Shown here: piece after piece, positions 1-17,427 of the stretch
How positions within the stretch are numbered: position 1 is the first letter of the stretch
How the letters are laid out: each line of letters begins with the position of its first letter
Assembly (NCBI GenBank): GCA_034509925.1
Contig: CM067529.1
Coordinates: 5,525,001-5,589,000, forward strand
DNA: 64,000 nt
Reading direction: 5' to 3'
Origin: Hirudinaria manillensis
Lineage: Eukaryota; Annelida; Clitellata; Hirudinida; Hirudinidae
Translations under genes and position numbers: made by a program
Notes under the pieces: model-generated
Told to the model about the DNA's origin: nothing
What the model saw: only the letters and a program-made list of their open reading frames with translations
Database searches by the model: none

Positions 1-3000
1 AAGAAAATAAATTTCAACTCCACACGCCAATTTGAAAGCAAAAATTTGAAGAAAAGACTGAAGAAAACATCAGATATTCTCACAGAATCCCATAACATTG
101 CGGTGGTTCATGTGCCCTCACGTGGTATAATAATAAATGTTTATTATTTATTTATGTTATCAATCAGTCAGGCATTATAATATAATTTATACCGCAGTGC
201 AATACACCAAAGAACCTATGGAAATCTTTAGAAAACCCATGATTTATCAATGTATTGATGAACCACACGCGAAAGACTCCTGCTTTATTTTTCAGACGAA
301 GCCGTTGCCATGGTAGCAATTCCTGGCAACAACAACAACAACAACACAGAGTGCAATACTTCAAGTACCTCGGGGCAAACACATCAACAAAATCATCATC
401 ATCACCGACATCATCATCATCACCATTCATAGGAGGAGTCCTGTGACGTCATTAGACTGCATCATGTAGCATCCATTGCCTCAACCCACTTGTTTTCGGA
501 AGCTCTTCTGAGAGGCAGATGATGATAATGATGTTTATTATGGTGATGATAATGAATAATAATAATAATATTAATAATAATAATAAGAATAATAGGAATA
601 AGTATAGGAAAGATAGCGAGGCGATGATGATAACAAGAAAGATTGCAAACAAGAAATTAAATAAATGATCATAAAAAAGAATTCGATTTAATTACAAAAT
701 CTTCAAAAAAAAAGACATTGCTGAACTTAAAGAGAAGCATCAACAAGTCTTCAACTGAAAAAGGATGAAATTATGAGAACATTATTTTAAAAAAGTGGTG
801 TATTAAACAACAATATACATATACAATAGTAATACAATACAATACATATACAAAATATACATATACATGTACAAGTGCATGTTATATATGTGAAAAATAA
901 CATACAAAAAATATATATGTATATATATATATATAATAAAAATATGTTTATTATAAAACATATTTAACCTAAATCGTTTAAAAAGGTATTATTTCAATAA
1001 TTGATGGAAATGAGTCTCGAATGAATTGAAAACATTTTGTCGATAGTATTTCCATCGGTCATTTTCAGCCTCACGATGAAGAATTTATCAGCGAATTTCG
1101 TCTGCCACAAATCACTTAAACTCGCGCCCTTTCATGAAATTGTACGTAATTTGACCATTGTTTGCCTAAAATAGGCAAAAATTGGATCCATTGAAATTTA
1201 TTTCGAGCAATAAAGTCTCGATTAATGAGAACCAGTTTCATGTACGAATAAATAATGGATGGACGGATGTATGGATGGATGGATGGGCGGATGGATGGAT
1301 GGATGGACGGATAGACGGACGGACGGACGGATGGTTATGCCACAGGAAAATCAATGAATGGATAGAATCTATTTTGCGTTGCTTTGACTTAATAAAATAT
1401 TTTGATTTACTGGGGATTGTTAAAGAATAATAAATAAATAAATAAAATAATAGAATATCCATGAAAATTTTTTCATTTCTAGGCTTTATAATTTTCGTCG
1501 ATTTTCCATTCGCACTTTGTGTTCAATAATGAAAAGAAATAAGCGCTAAGTGATTGCAAGGTCTCGTGAAAGCAAATTAATTAAAATTGATAATAAAATA
1601 TAATTCATTTGTGCTAATAAATATAATTTATTTGTGAATAATAAATATAATTCATTTGTAAATAATGAATATAATAGTTTTTGTGAATAATAAATATAAT
1701 TCATTATAATAAATATAATTCATATGTACAACTTCAGGAGACATGAAAGGCAGATAAAATACGAATCAGCCACGAATTGTGAACTTTTTGTGAGCTTTTA
1801 ATCTTTTATGGCATTGTTGTCCTGGCGCCATCACCGTCATCATCCTGACTGTCATCATAGAAATCATCGTCGTTGTCATCGTCATCACCATCATCATCAT
1901 CATCGTTAACAAAATATGGCGTCTGCATGGCTGACCATGGTTATCTTGATTAGCATAAAATAAAATAATTGTTATTAAATTACAAATTTCTGTCAAGAAA
2001 TGAAAGAATTTAAGTTGAAATGATTAACGTTTAGTAACTGTTCACTGGTCAAGAAATGGCTAAATTGTCTGGTTAATATTATTATTGTTGTTGTTGTTGT
2101 TGTTAACTTATCATTGATGTATAATAATAATAATGATAATTAAAATGATAAGGATTATAATAATTAATATTATTATAGTTATTATTATATTATCATTATT
2201 ATTATTAATGTGAGTAGTAATTATAATAATAATAATTGTTATTATAGTTAATAGTAATTATTAGTAGTAGTATAATTAATATTAATAATAATTATTATTA
2301 TCATTATTATTATTATTACTGCGAGTAGGAGGTACGAGGAATGTTGCAAATTCTCCACACTAGGTGCACGTCTGCTGCTTTTGTTGTTGTTTCGTGTTTT
2401 GTTTGAAAGTCTTTGCAGTTGCTCGTGAATTCAAACCAATGGTCTCCCAGGGTTTTTCTTAACGATACGAGATTATTCTATTCGTAACGACAACACAAAT
2501 AATAATTATCAATAATTATATAATTAATAATAATAATTAATATTAATTATTGTCTTATTAGTTAAGGTTCACGACACATCGTTTTGAACGTTTTAAGAGT
2601 TGAGGATGACCTAACAACGTAATTTGCACAATTTGGGAATGTGATACACAAGAAGGTGATACACACGAAGGTGATACACACGAAGGTGATCCATCCTCAA
2701 ACCTTATCAATTGCTCAGGAGACCTCCTAACAAGAAGCCGCGAACAAATTGCAGTGAATTGAAGAATCCGAATTGATTGAAGAGAGTGTTGATTGAGTTG
2801 AGATTTGTTGAGTCATTGCTTGTGTCAGTCGTTGGTAGTTATTTTTAGTCGTTAACTTGGCTTAATTGAGTTAAATGAATTTGGCTAATTGATTCAGCTA
2901 GCATGGAATAGAACAAATTTATTTATCACTTGTTTATAATCTCATTATCGTTAAATCGTTAATACTTGCTTTGACACGTTAGGAGATCAAATAAATAATA

Positions 3001-3085
3001 TTACTACTGATATTAGTTATCAAATTCGCTATTATTACAAAAAAATATACTTCAAAGCATAAATTCTACAAGACTAAATCCTTAC
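1..3085. other. Repeat-rich non-coding stretch, probably intron of the PDE3-like gene
   Basis: No exon could be supported here. The stretch holds CAT/ATC and AAT microsatellites (about 380-600), a TATA-rich tract (about 890-950), a tetranucleotide array (1254-1334), a degenerate 20-bp AT repeat (about 1597-1722), a GTT run near 2085 and a short 15-bp repeat near 2645-2692. The open frames in it are translations of these repeats. The minus-strand gene at 3086 ends in a strong donor pointing leftwards, so this is most likely its intron. Confidence 0.5.
1254..1334. repeat. Tetranucleotide microsatellite (ATGG)n/(GGAC)n
   Basis: About 80 bp of GGAT units grading into GGAC units. Both strands read through it as low-complexity peptide (WMDG.. 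on plus, HPSIHPS.. on minus), which explains two spurious open frames here. Confidence 0.9.
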
Positions 3086-4658
3086 CTGAATCTTTGAATG
3101 AAGACTTGGAAGAGAAACTCTCCTCAGGACCGTTTGACTCTCTGTTTGTGCTCCCTGGGAAAAAGGACTCGATTTCCTTCTTTTGCTTTTCTGCGTAAAC
3201 TTTGATCCGGTGTTGACGAAGAGGGCGGGCACCGAAATGTCCGGAAAGACAAAGGGCCTGTCGAGACATCGGGCCGAGATGAAGCCCAGCATGCAGCATG
3301 AGAATCCCCACAAAGTGCGAACGAAGCGAGGAAAGAAAACGAGACTCTTAATAGCAGAAGGTTTGACGAGACAAAACACTAGAAACATCAGATCCACACG
3401 TCCTACGTGTCTGAACACGTTCGGCTGGACCACTCCTATCGAGCCCAAGATCGCGGCCACCAAAGACAGCATGAAGAAACCGTTACTAGAGTCGAAATCT
3501 GCGATTAAGAAGATCCACAGCATAAGGCATACGGCACCGTCTGACCACGGCTGGCGAAGACAGGAATAAGCGAGGATGCCGAAGATGGCAGCAAAGGATA
3601 TGCCGGGAAGAAAACAAGAGGTAATCATTCTGGAGATTAAGTAACAGGGACTGAATGACTCCGAACTTTCCACGGGACCAGAATCTTCGAGCAACCAACC
3701 GAGGACGAGTGGCATCATGAAAGTCAGGGCAGCAAATGCTATTCGCTTCTCGAAACTCATTTTTTCCCAACAGGTCGGTAGATTGAGGTTCGAAAAATTG
3801 TAGGTTACGAAGATATTTCCTTCTTTCTCCGGATTAGATGCACCTGTAGATAAGAACATTGTTTCTCATATCGTATTCGTCTCGTGTGTGTCTCGTTTAA
3901 ACTTTTTTTGTTCCTATCTCTTGTTTTCCAACAACGCCGGGTTCGTGCCCGTTGCACAATTTACAGAAATTTGAGAGTTTCAAATTCAATGCTTATCGGC
4001 AGGAAATACATTCGTGCATAAATTGTCATGAAAATGAAACTCGGCGAGAGGCTTTCCAATTGAATTACTAATGAAGTGAAGAGAAATAATAACATTTCAC
4101 ACGCATCGAGACTGGAAGATCAGCCAATGTTGAAACAAAAACAAAGGATTGAAATCAGTCGGTTCGATGTTTACGTATTGATTTAATAACATCTCACATC
4201 CTCAGTTATTACGCTTTTTGGAAAGGCAGGAAATCATTTGGTGCCCTCTAAATAACAGGGCCCGAGGCATCAATTTGGACTCCTAACCTCGATTACGACG
4301 GCGGCTTTGAATGAGATTCACTAAGAAATCCATTCTATCGCCTGAACGTCGGATTGGATAACGTTATTAACTTGTTATTAATATTAATTAACAGTCTCAG
4401 TTAACTAATAATTAGACAAACTTCTTTTACTAAGAAACGAAATCAATGAGCAAATGAACCTGTTGAAAGATCTGGCAGTGATGCTTGTCTGTTTTTTGGT
4501 TTCTCTTCCTTCTCTTCGTCCTCCTCGATCGATGTTCCTTCCCCGAGACTGAATCTCGTCTTGGACATCTTCTGAAGTCTACTTTGAGAGCTGTGACCGT
4601 GGTGAATCACCGTCGACAGCGGAGTTGGAAAGGTTTGAATTCCTAGGCTTTCGTTCAT
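3086..4658 (-). CDS. PDE3-like cyclic nucleotide phosphodiesterase, N-terminal membrane region (partial)
   Basis: Partial gene read right to left. The main exon is 3086-3843, with acceptor CTACAG before 3843 and a strong GTAAGG donor after 3086 (phase 0). An in-phase upstream exon, 4460-4658, may supply the start (MNESLGIQ...); its donor is weak. The main exon encodes several hydrophobic helices, then ISARCLDRPF, a basic cluster KSKRRKSS and RRVSLPSLHS. In mammalian PDE3A/B the same order is seen: hydrophobic helices, an LLARYVE-like segment, a KRRRRSSS cluster and RRTSLPCIP, the last two being kinase sites. PDE3 hydrolyses cAMP and cGMP and is held on internal membranes by this region. No HD catalytic domain lies in the window; it must be to the left. 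The call rests on motif order, not on a catalytic domain. An unrelated multi-spanning membrane protein is the alternative. Confidence 0.5.
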
Positions 4659-7600
4659 TTTCGAGGGATTCCAACAAACACGTTCGGTTCTCTACTTTGG
4701 GTCCTTTTTAGAAATTCAGTATTATTTTATTTTATTTTTATTTTTACTTTTACTTTTTTTAAATTCAGACGACGAGGAAATCGTTTTAAGAGAAAATTTG
4801 GTTCACCGACTACCAAGTTAAAATTTCATTTTCTTCGAGAAACACGATGAAACACGCTCGGTCGCTGAGATGCGTTCGAATTCGAGAGGAGATAATGTCC
4901 GAGAGGAAGGCATTTTATCCTCCACAGCTCTGCATTGCTTCTGCTCCCACCTCAGATAGAATGCTGGATGCGTGCCTCTTAACGGATTGCTCGCCAACAC
5001 CGAAGGAAAGCCTAAAGGCCAATCTATTCTATCGATTCGCGTCGCAAAACACCTGCATGGAACTTCTCAGTCGTCGAACTCTTTCCTTTCACCTCACGGA
5101 AAGATTTCAATTCGAATTTAAGGCTGGGCTGAAAAAAATTAAAAATATTCTTTTATCGCTTTGTTTGTTTTTGTTTTAAATTTTAAATTTTAAACGGATT
5201 TTTTATCATTTCACGAAAGATATTCGTGTCGCCGGGTGCAGGCTTTCGGATGGAATCTGCTCAGAAATATGATAGGCGTGACAGTGACGATCACGAGAGC
5301 GTTGAAAAACGTAATAACCGTCATGGCGATGACGATAAGAATCACAATGACGCCTATGACGGCGATGATGATGATGATGTTGCTGACGTGATGACGATGC
5401 TGATGAGGAAGATATTAAAGAAGATAAGCTTTGAGGCGGTGATAATGGCGCTGTGTGTGATAATGAGTCGATGGCACAAATGTGTTAATGCTGCTTCCAT
5501 TCTTGCGAAGGATGTTAATAATTTATTACGTGCCAAATGCATTGATGTTTACATTCCTACGATGCTCGCATATTCGCGCCACTTTATTTTATTCAATACT
5601 TTACAATTAAAAATAATATTCAAATTATTCAAGTTATTGGAGTTCGAACAGGTTTTACGAATTTAAATTATTTAAAATTTTAAATAATTCGACAGGTGTC
5701 GCAATGTCAACCGAGCAAAATCAGATAAAATTGTTGAACGGAAAAGTTGAATTAAATCCGGAACAAGATGGATGGATGAACAAATAACAAAAGGACGTCT
5801 GTTGTGGTGATGATTATGATTATAATGATGATGATGATGATGATGATGAGGAGGAGTAGGACGATGATGACGATAAAAGGTGGCGGTGTCGGTGTTTCGA
5901 GTTTATAGCATTTTAGACCTTTGCAATGTTATCTCGAGAACCTTTGGTTATCTGTTCCAATAGCTAATTTCTAATAGGGACGCAATGATAGTAACAAAAC
6001 AATAATAACAAAAATAATAATAATAATAATCCAGGTAAGACGTCAATTTGAGGACACATGAAATCAGCAGATCTTCTCGAGATCACTCAAAATACACTGC
6101 AAACTTTTTATCGAGAAAATGCCCGATTTAGGACAAAATAAATTAAGAAATAAATGATTTATTTAATAATTTAAATAATATTTTAAATCATATTTTAAAT
6201 CAATTCTTATAACGTGAGGGATTTCCAGTGTTGTTGTTTTGCATAAAACCAATCACCTGCTGGAATTCCTTGCCAATGTTTTTGACAGTTAAACCTATTA
6301 TTTCTCGTTAATCGTTTTAAAGTTTTAATTTCGTTTAATTTATTTTATGAATTTTTATTCAATTTATAATTCAAAACGTTTTTCTTTTTTTTTTAATTTA
6401 TTAGTTGATTGAATCTCAAATAAACTTCAACTTCAAGGTTTCCAGGACTTGAGAAAATAATTTTTAAAAAATAAAACCAAATGAAAGTTTAAAAACATTG
6501 TTCTCGAAATAGAAATTTTCAATTATCAGTGAACAATGGTTCTTCAAATGATAACAAACATCACATCCAATGCCACATCACATCCCTAACAAATTCACGT
6601 GCCAACTCATATCCCTACAGCATCACGTCCCTAATAACATCACATCCCTAACAATATCATATCCAAAACAAATTCACATCCAAAGCAATCTATTATCCCT
6701 AACAAATCCAATGCAACATCACATCCCTAACGACATCACATCCCTAAGAAATTCACATCCAAAGCAAACTTACATCGAAAACAAAATCACATCCCTTCGT
6801 CAGGGGTTAAAAATGCTGTCCTCGCATTGGACTCGAGATTCGTGTTCACGATTTTATGAACACGACGAACATCAACTTTGACCTGCTTATCACGAGAGGA
6901 GATAATTTATTCACTTGGGAAATTCCATCGGTTTATTTTCACATTCTTGTGATTAACAATTGTTAATTGTTGCTCCAAACGGTGATAATGAAGTTGATGT
7001 TGTTGTTGTTGTTGTCGTTGTTGTTGTCGTTGTCGTTGTTGTTGTCGTTGTCATTGTTGTTGTTGTTGTCGTTGACCTAAAGATTTATTTTCACTTTATT
7101 CGACTTATTAATTTAAACATTTGTTGTAATCATGAAATATTAATGTTTTTTTGGCCATTTGTTTTTTTTATTTGTTTATTTATTTCTAAAAAAAATTTAT
7201 TGCCCGATTAATGAGTAATAAATCAGTTGTAATTAATGGGTGTCAATGGTTTTTAACTGCTGCTCAATTTCGTGTTGAGTTCAACGTTCAAAAATTTTAA
7301 TAATTTTCAATCACCCTTTCCCCCTCCTGTGTTATCATCATCATCATCATCATCGTCGTCGTCGTCGTCATCATCGTCGTCGTCATCATCATCATCATAA
7401 TTATTGTCGTCGTCAATTTGATCTTCACTGCAGCAAATTCCAAACGCTTTAAAAATCAAGAGAGAGAATATTAAATATAAAAAAGATTTTTTAAAATAAT
7501 GAACAAATTAATCAATAATTGGATAAAGTAATTATTTTATTTACATTATTAATAGAACTAAGAAGTAAAATGGGACCAGTTAATTACGTAATTACCAGAC

Positions 7601-8899
7601 TTGTGGCCAGTACTATGTTTACAAATGCCAGTATCAACAACAGTACAAAGACTCCGAAGCCAGTACTTGGTGTTCACAGAAAGTACCAGCTCCAGTACTT
7701 GTTATTCATCACTTTTAGATAATCAAGAGAAACTCCAATATCAGGATTTGGAAAAATTATTTATAATTATTTAATAATATTATAAATAAATTATTAATAT
7801 AATAACTTACACTTAAGTATCAATATATCAGTGCCCGGTGTTGGTGATCGTGATTGCCTTTCACCGACTCATAAAATTAGATATCATATTCGATGACCAT
7901 ATTTTTTTAAAAACAATAAAATTTGGAAATGTACAGTAAATTATCGTCGTTGTCATCATCGTCGTCATCATCATCAAGTGTCATCGTCGTCGTCATCATC
8001 ACGAGTCGGCCTTGTGAAGGCAATACAAGCGTGTATAAAAGCGCTGAACATGTTGTTCACGTATTCGAGGTTTCATTCTTGGATGTTTCAGTTGTCAGGT
8101 GGGAATTTTTCTGCTTCAAGTGCTATTGATTCGCTTGTTTTTCTTGTTGTTGTTGCTGTTGCTGTTGTTTTGTATTCCAACCTGCTACACTCCATCAAGT
8201 CACGGCTGTGTGCACCAGAGGGCTCGGGCCGTGTCCACACGATTTTTTGTTCTATGCAATAATATGTAATACAGGTACAGATTTATAATAATATGCAATA
8301 CCTTGTAAATATGTCATCATACGGATACAGATGTAGTGTAATAAAATAATGTGCCTGGTGACAGCGGATTGAATCCGTGTTACGTTGGCATAAATTCCAC
8401 CCCCAATGGGGTTCACTGGTTTGAGTTTCAACCTGCATCTTAGGGTGTCGTGGAATTCCAAGTTTTAATTTATTTTAATTTATAGTTAAACATGCTCACA
8501 AAAAGTATTGAAAAGATTCTCGTGAAAAAGCATCGAACGATTTGAAACTAAGTGTTCGACTGATTTCCTTTTAAATTCGGTCCTTTAAAACTGATTTGCA
8601 TATTATGGCCTAATTACGCTTAATGAATACTAATGAGATGAATTTTAAAAAATACATAAGCGATCGAATGAAGAAGCGCTTCTTTGATGTCATGTTTATT
8701 AATCAGGTTATCCGTTGAATTGTATTGCATCTCATTAAGTTGTACCATCGTTTCTGTCTCCTAACGTAATCCACTTGGACTTGGTATTTCTCATCATTTG
8801 TTGCTCGCTAATCTTTCGTAACTAAAACAAACACACGTTGTTGTTGTTGTTGTTATTGTTGCAGTTGCAGAACATCATCATCATCATCACCACCACCAA
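4659..8899. other. Intergenic, microsatellite-rich
   Basis: No gene is supported. The region carries GATGAT runs (about 5360-5400, 5825-5865), a degenerate array around ATCACATCCCTAAC (about 6567-6800), GTT/GTC runs (about 6990-7075), and CAT/CGT runs (about 7330-7400, 7950-8000). An open frame at 4847-5179 (plus, 110 codons, real ATG) and one opening near 5250 with Asp-rich low complexity match no family I know. The first may overlap the 5' UTR or promoter of the minus-strand gene to its left. Confidence 0.6.
6567..6800. repeat. Degenerate tandem array, ATCACATCCCTAAC-like unit
   Basis: Repeated variants of a 14-20 bp unit (CACATCCCTAACAA, CACATCCAAAGCAA) over about 230 bp. The open frame on the plus strand here is only this repeat in translation. 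Confidence 0.75.
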
Positions 8900-13772
<4,873 letters not shown>

Positions 13773-13781
13773 TCTTCCTTC

Positions 13782-13787
13782 AATAAA
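13782..13787 (+). terminator. AATAAA polyadenylation signal of SGK3
   Basis: A perfect AATAAA lies 9 bp after the SGK3 stop codon, implying a very short 3' UTR. Confidence 0.6.
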
Positions 13788-14858
13788 ATGCAGATCAACT
13801 ATTTCTGTGGTTCAAGCAAAAACTCCACGGAAATTTTGTAATGATTTACGAAAGCACATTCGAAGACGGCAACAATCATTAGGCATTCTTTGTCGGTTTC
13901 ACGAAACATCTAATTGTCAAAGATTGTCAGTTGTTGGCTCACATGTTTTTCCTTGTCTTTAATTTAATGCCTAATTTCCCAATTTAATGCTTCAATTTTC
14001 AACCCCAACTCCAAACAGCGACGAACAAAACGTTGAATTTAGACTCTCCATAAAGACCCCCTCGTGTCGGTCTCCATGGCGACGAGTAAATAAGGGTTTG
14101 TTATTTATTATTATTTAGCGTTTATTAGACTTTTGATTTATCGGTCCACGAGACTTAATTAAGTCAGACGCGGCACGTCACTTAAGTCTTATCTTCACTT
14201 GTTCCTATTTATTAACCCCCATCTCAAACTGCAGATGACCTTCCCCAGAGGCTCAAAAATTAAAAAAAAACACAAATTTATTTTATAATATTTATGATAG
14301 CGTTTATTTTAAATTCGTTGAGTTCCTGTGTGATTGCAAGACTTCGTCGTAGCTGCAAAAAAAAATGTTTGTTTCACGCAAACAATGCAAGAATGGAAAA
14401 CATTTTGAAACAAAGCAAACCTTTAGAAGTAATGTTCCCTAAATCCTGGGGGTCTCATTTCATCAGGATCGGGTCTGTAAATTAAGTACAACACAATGAT
14501 CATCAAGACAAATCATTATGCACGGAGGTTTTGGTACAACTTAGTAAAATATTTTTTATCCAAATCTTAAATCTCCAACTTCCACAAACATTATAGAAGC
14601 TTTATACAGCAACCACATCTTCATAAGGAATACTATAATGATGAATTGCTTATCCTGAATACTAATGTCAACATTACATGGTGAGAACTCAACAATGGCA
14701 GACTTAAAACCATATGTAAACATAATCCACTATAACATAATTAAAACCATGTATAAACTCAACAACTGCAACAACATAATATTCATATAGTAGTATAGTA
14801 TTCACATCTGATAGTCATCCTACAAAAACTTTGAAGACAATAATTAAGCAACGAGATC
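13788..14858. other. Intergenic between convergent SGK3 and PSMF1
   Basis: AT-rich sequence with no supported exon. The genes on both sides end towards it, so it should hold the two 3' UTRs. Short open frames near 13860 and 14294-14485 match nothing I recognise. Confidence 0.6.
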
Positions 14859-16521
14859 CTACTCTTGCGTGTTCCTCGGATCGACGGGGGGTCTTATCGG
14901 GTCGAATCTCGCTCCCGGTGGCACAGAACCCCTTCAAATAAAGCAATCATCAGTCAACTTCATCAACGACCTCCGACTTCCGCAGACGTTCGGCATTTCC
15001 CGATTCTAAAAATGGTTCACAACGTCGGTGCTAGAGTCGCCATCGACGGACGTGACGTCCGCGTTCGGCATTCGAAACTCGGACGGAACGCGACGGAAGG
15101 CGGCAAAGAACCGAAATCTTACGGAGGTATCCGGTTAGGGTCGGACGGTTGCGGCCTCCCGGGGTGGGTGAAATTTTTAAGAGGATCGAAGAACATTCCG
15201 CCTCGTCCGCACGTGCAACCTCTTCCTAGCGGATCCAAATCGCAGCGACCGCAAGGAAGAATGGGGCTAAAAAGCAAAACAAAAATCAAAATAAAACCAA
15301 ACTGCAATAACCTATGATCGGATGTCGTTTCGTTCGTCCTACGTAAGCGAATGGCATGTCAAAGCAATTCTTAGGCGATCTACCTTCGAGTACAGCACTA
15401 CTGCCCGATAACATCCAAAGCACTAAGGGCTCGATTGCAAACTCAACACGTCACAACCTTTGCCGACCCACGATTCTAAATATTGTTCACATTAATTGAC
15501 AGACATCTTACTGACTGTTAGTATCATTGCAATTGCAAAATGCAAAACAAAGCCAAGACAGACAACGAATGTTTCTGGTCTCACTTTGTATCAGATTTCT
15601 TCTTCTCCCTACAGAAAGAGCATGGATCAACATCTGAAGAAGTGTCTCTAAAGACACCTTTTTCGAATGGATCGAAAAAAATGTCTGATGAAGATGAAGA
15701 ACTAGACTCGGGTATCTTGGGTTTATCGACTTTTTTTGGTGGATCTTGCGTGGACTTTGGAAGTGCAGGCTTAATGAGTTTCTTTTCAATAACATCCAGC
15801 AACTCCTGTGGCTTCTTGTATAGACTTTAAAGTATTTCATTTAAGAAAATATTTTTTAAAAAAAGTCAGACATTTCCCATCATCATCAAATACATGAATA
15901 CAACAAATGAAATTCTAAATGCTAAAACTAAATTAAATAAAAACAATCAAAATAAATAAACAACATGCTGTCCCAGATCTACAAAACAAATGAGTGGCAA
16001 GCCCAACCTATTGAATTCACCAAATTCATTTCCAAAGTAATTATCAAAAACAATGTCCAGATCAGTTATAGAAGATCCTCCCTCCTTCTATAAAAAAAAA
16101 AATTAATTTAGAACCAAGTAAAAACTATGAAAGGTTGAGATTCAATTGAAGCTCACATAAAACACTCACAATGGCATGAGCAAGAGCATAAGATTCCATG
16201 TTGAAAATCTTGAACATCAAGTAAAATTGTCCCTTGGGATTCCAATATATGAGATTGCACTTATTTTTGCTGAGGTTCCAGTTGTATGGCAGCATGTCTG
16301 AAAGTGGTCCCTTTGGTGGGCTTAGGGGAACCTAAATAAACAATAGCAGAATTATTTCCATTATACAAGCTAATGTCAGAAGATGCAAAAGGTACCTTTT
16401 CTCCAAGCTCAACGCATTTAAACCCCATATTAACTAGAGAAAAATGGATGGCAGCCAAAACGGCATGAAACTTTGAATTAATTTCACTCCTAACTGCATG
16501 ATAAAATATTTCTAGAGACAT
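14859..16521 (-). CDS. PSMF1: Proteasome inhibitor PI31 (PSMF1), complete
   Basis: Exons in reading order: 16396-16521, 16170-16331, 16008-16087, 15585-15824, 15123-15266 and 14859-14931. They give 274 residues; human PI31 has 271. The N-terminal FP domain runs from residue 1 to about 150 (MSLEIFYHAVRSEI... LPYNWN ... DLDIVFDNYFGNEFGEF). The Pro/Gly-rich C-terminal part keeps the family signatures CDLDPLG, GRGGMFFDPL and NRIPPGSVPPGARFDP. PI31 binds the 20S proteasome and FBXO7 and is implicated in proteasome regulation, assembly and transport. Odd: the protein ends DPRNTQE shortly after GARFDP, so the C-terminal Tyr-containing (HbYX-type) tail of mammalian PI31 is missing unless a further exon exists. 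The middle exon adds a Lys/Pro/Ser-rich stretch (ESSSSSSSDIFFDPF). A misleading plus-strand frame (14865-15317) overlaps the last two exons. Confidence 0.93.
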
Positions 16522-17427
16522 TTTACAATTTTTTTAATGTATACGGCCCGTTTCAAACGATGTTGCGCAGTATACGTTCAGCTTACGTTAGTTTCAAAGG
16601 TAGTGTTCAGTAAGAGCAAAACATTTCAATTTATAAAATTGACTGTTTAAATAAAATTAGGAAATATAACAACTTCTCGTGTACCATATAGATGCAGCTA
16701 AAAAAGGTAAAAAGATCTTTAAAAAATATAATTCGGTAATTTTTAAATTTGGTGATTAGACAATTTTCAGTTTCGGTGTCCAGTTGACCGAATTGAAAAG
16801 GATGAATTCATCACATGGGCTTAGTCTTCTTAAAGCACTGTAATTTGTAACTAAGTTAAGTTCAAGCTAATTTAAAAAAGAATTTAACAGAGTCTACCGC
16901 GGGAACCGCGCCCCAACGTGGAATTTCGGGTGAGGGATTGGCTTCTGCTAGAGATGGATATGGCTAGTCTAACTTTATTGCTTTATTGGCAGCGGCACAT
17001 TTAGAAATTTCATCACCCATGAGTGGTAAGACATTCAATACCAGCAGGTGCAAGTGTCCAAGGCTCCGAGGCCATAAAAATTGAAGTTTTATATGTATTT
17101 CTTCGATTGGGGATTTTCACTTTTCCAAAGATTGAGGTAGGTTCAAAATAAATACTGTAAATGAATCCTGCTTCCAAAAGAAAGAGAACAAAGGATCACT
17201 TCCCTAACGATGAAAAGGATATTATGCCATGGAAACTAAACATTGTCTTCCATGGTGGAACTTTTACCTTTAAATTTGAAACCGGAACTCGAATAGTTTA
17301 GCTAAGGCTTTTGATGATGTAACCAAAGTCATCACACGCTCCAACATAAACCGGTCATCATAAAGTTACTTAAATAGCAAGTTTCACATTCTCTAAGGGC
17401 CAATGTTTCCAATTCACATGTGAAGAT
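16522..17427. other. Intergenic between divergent PSMF1 and SIX gene
   Basis: PSMF1 starts leftwards and the SIX gene rightwards, so promoters of both should lie here. A CG-containing patch near 16900 (CTACCGCGGGAACCGCG) stands out from the AT-rich surroundings. A 46-codon frame from the ATG at 17161 starts with a basic, NLS-like stretch (MNPASKRKRTK); I cannot assign it. Confidence 0.5.

Noticed and set aside
164-652. Open frames on both strands (Asp-rich, Leu/Ile-rich)
   Set aside because: They are translations of CAT and AAT microsatellites with no homology or splice support.
5250-5666. Asp-rich frame MESAQKYDRRDSDDHES...
   Set aside because: Its acidic part is a GATGAT repeat, and the rest has no recognisable family or splice support.
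14865-15317. 150-codon plus-strand frame with Arg/Pro-rich protein
   Set aside because: It is the antisense of the PSMF1 C-terminal exons, whose minus-strand reading matches PI31 closely.
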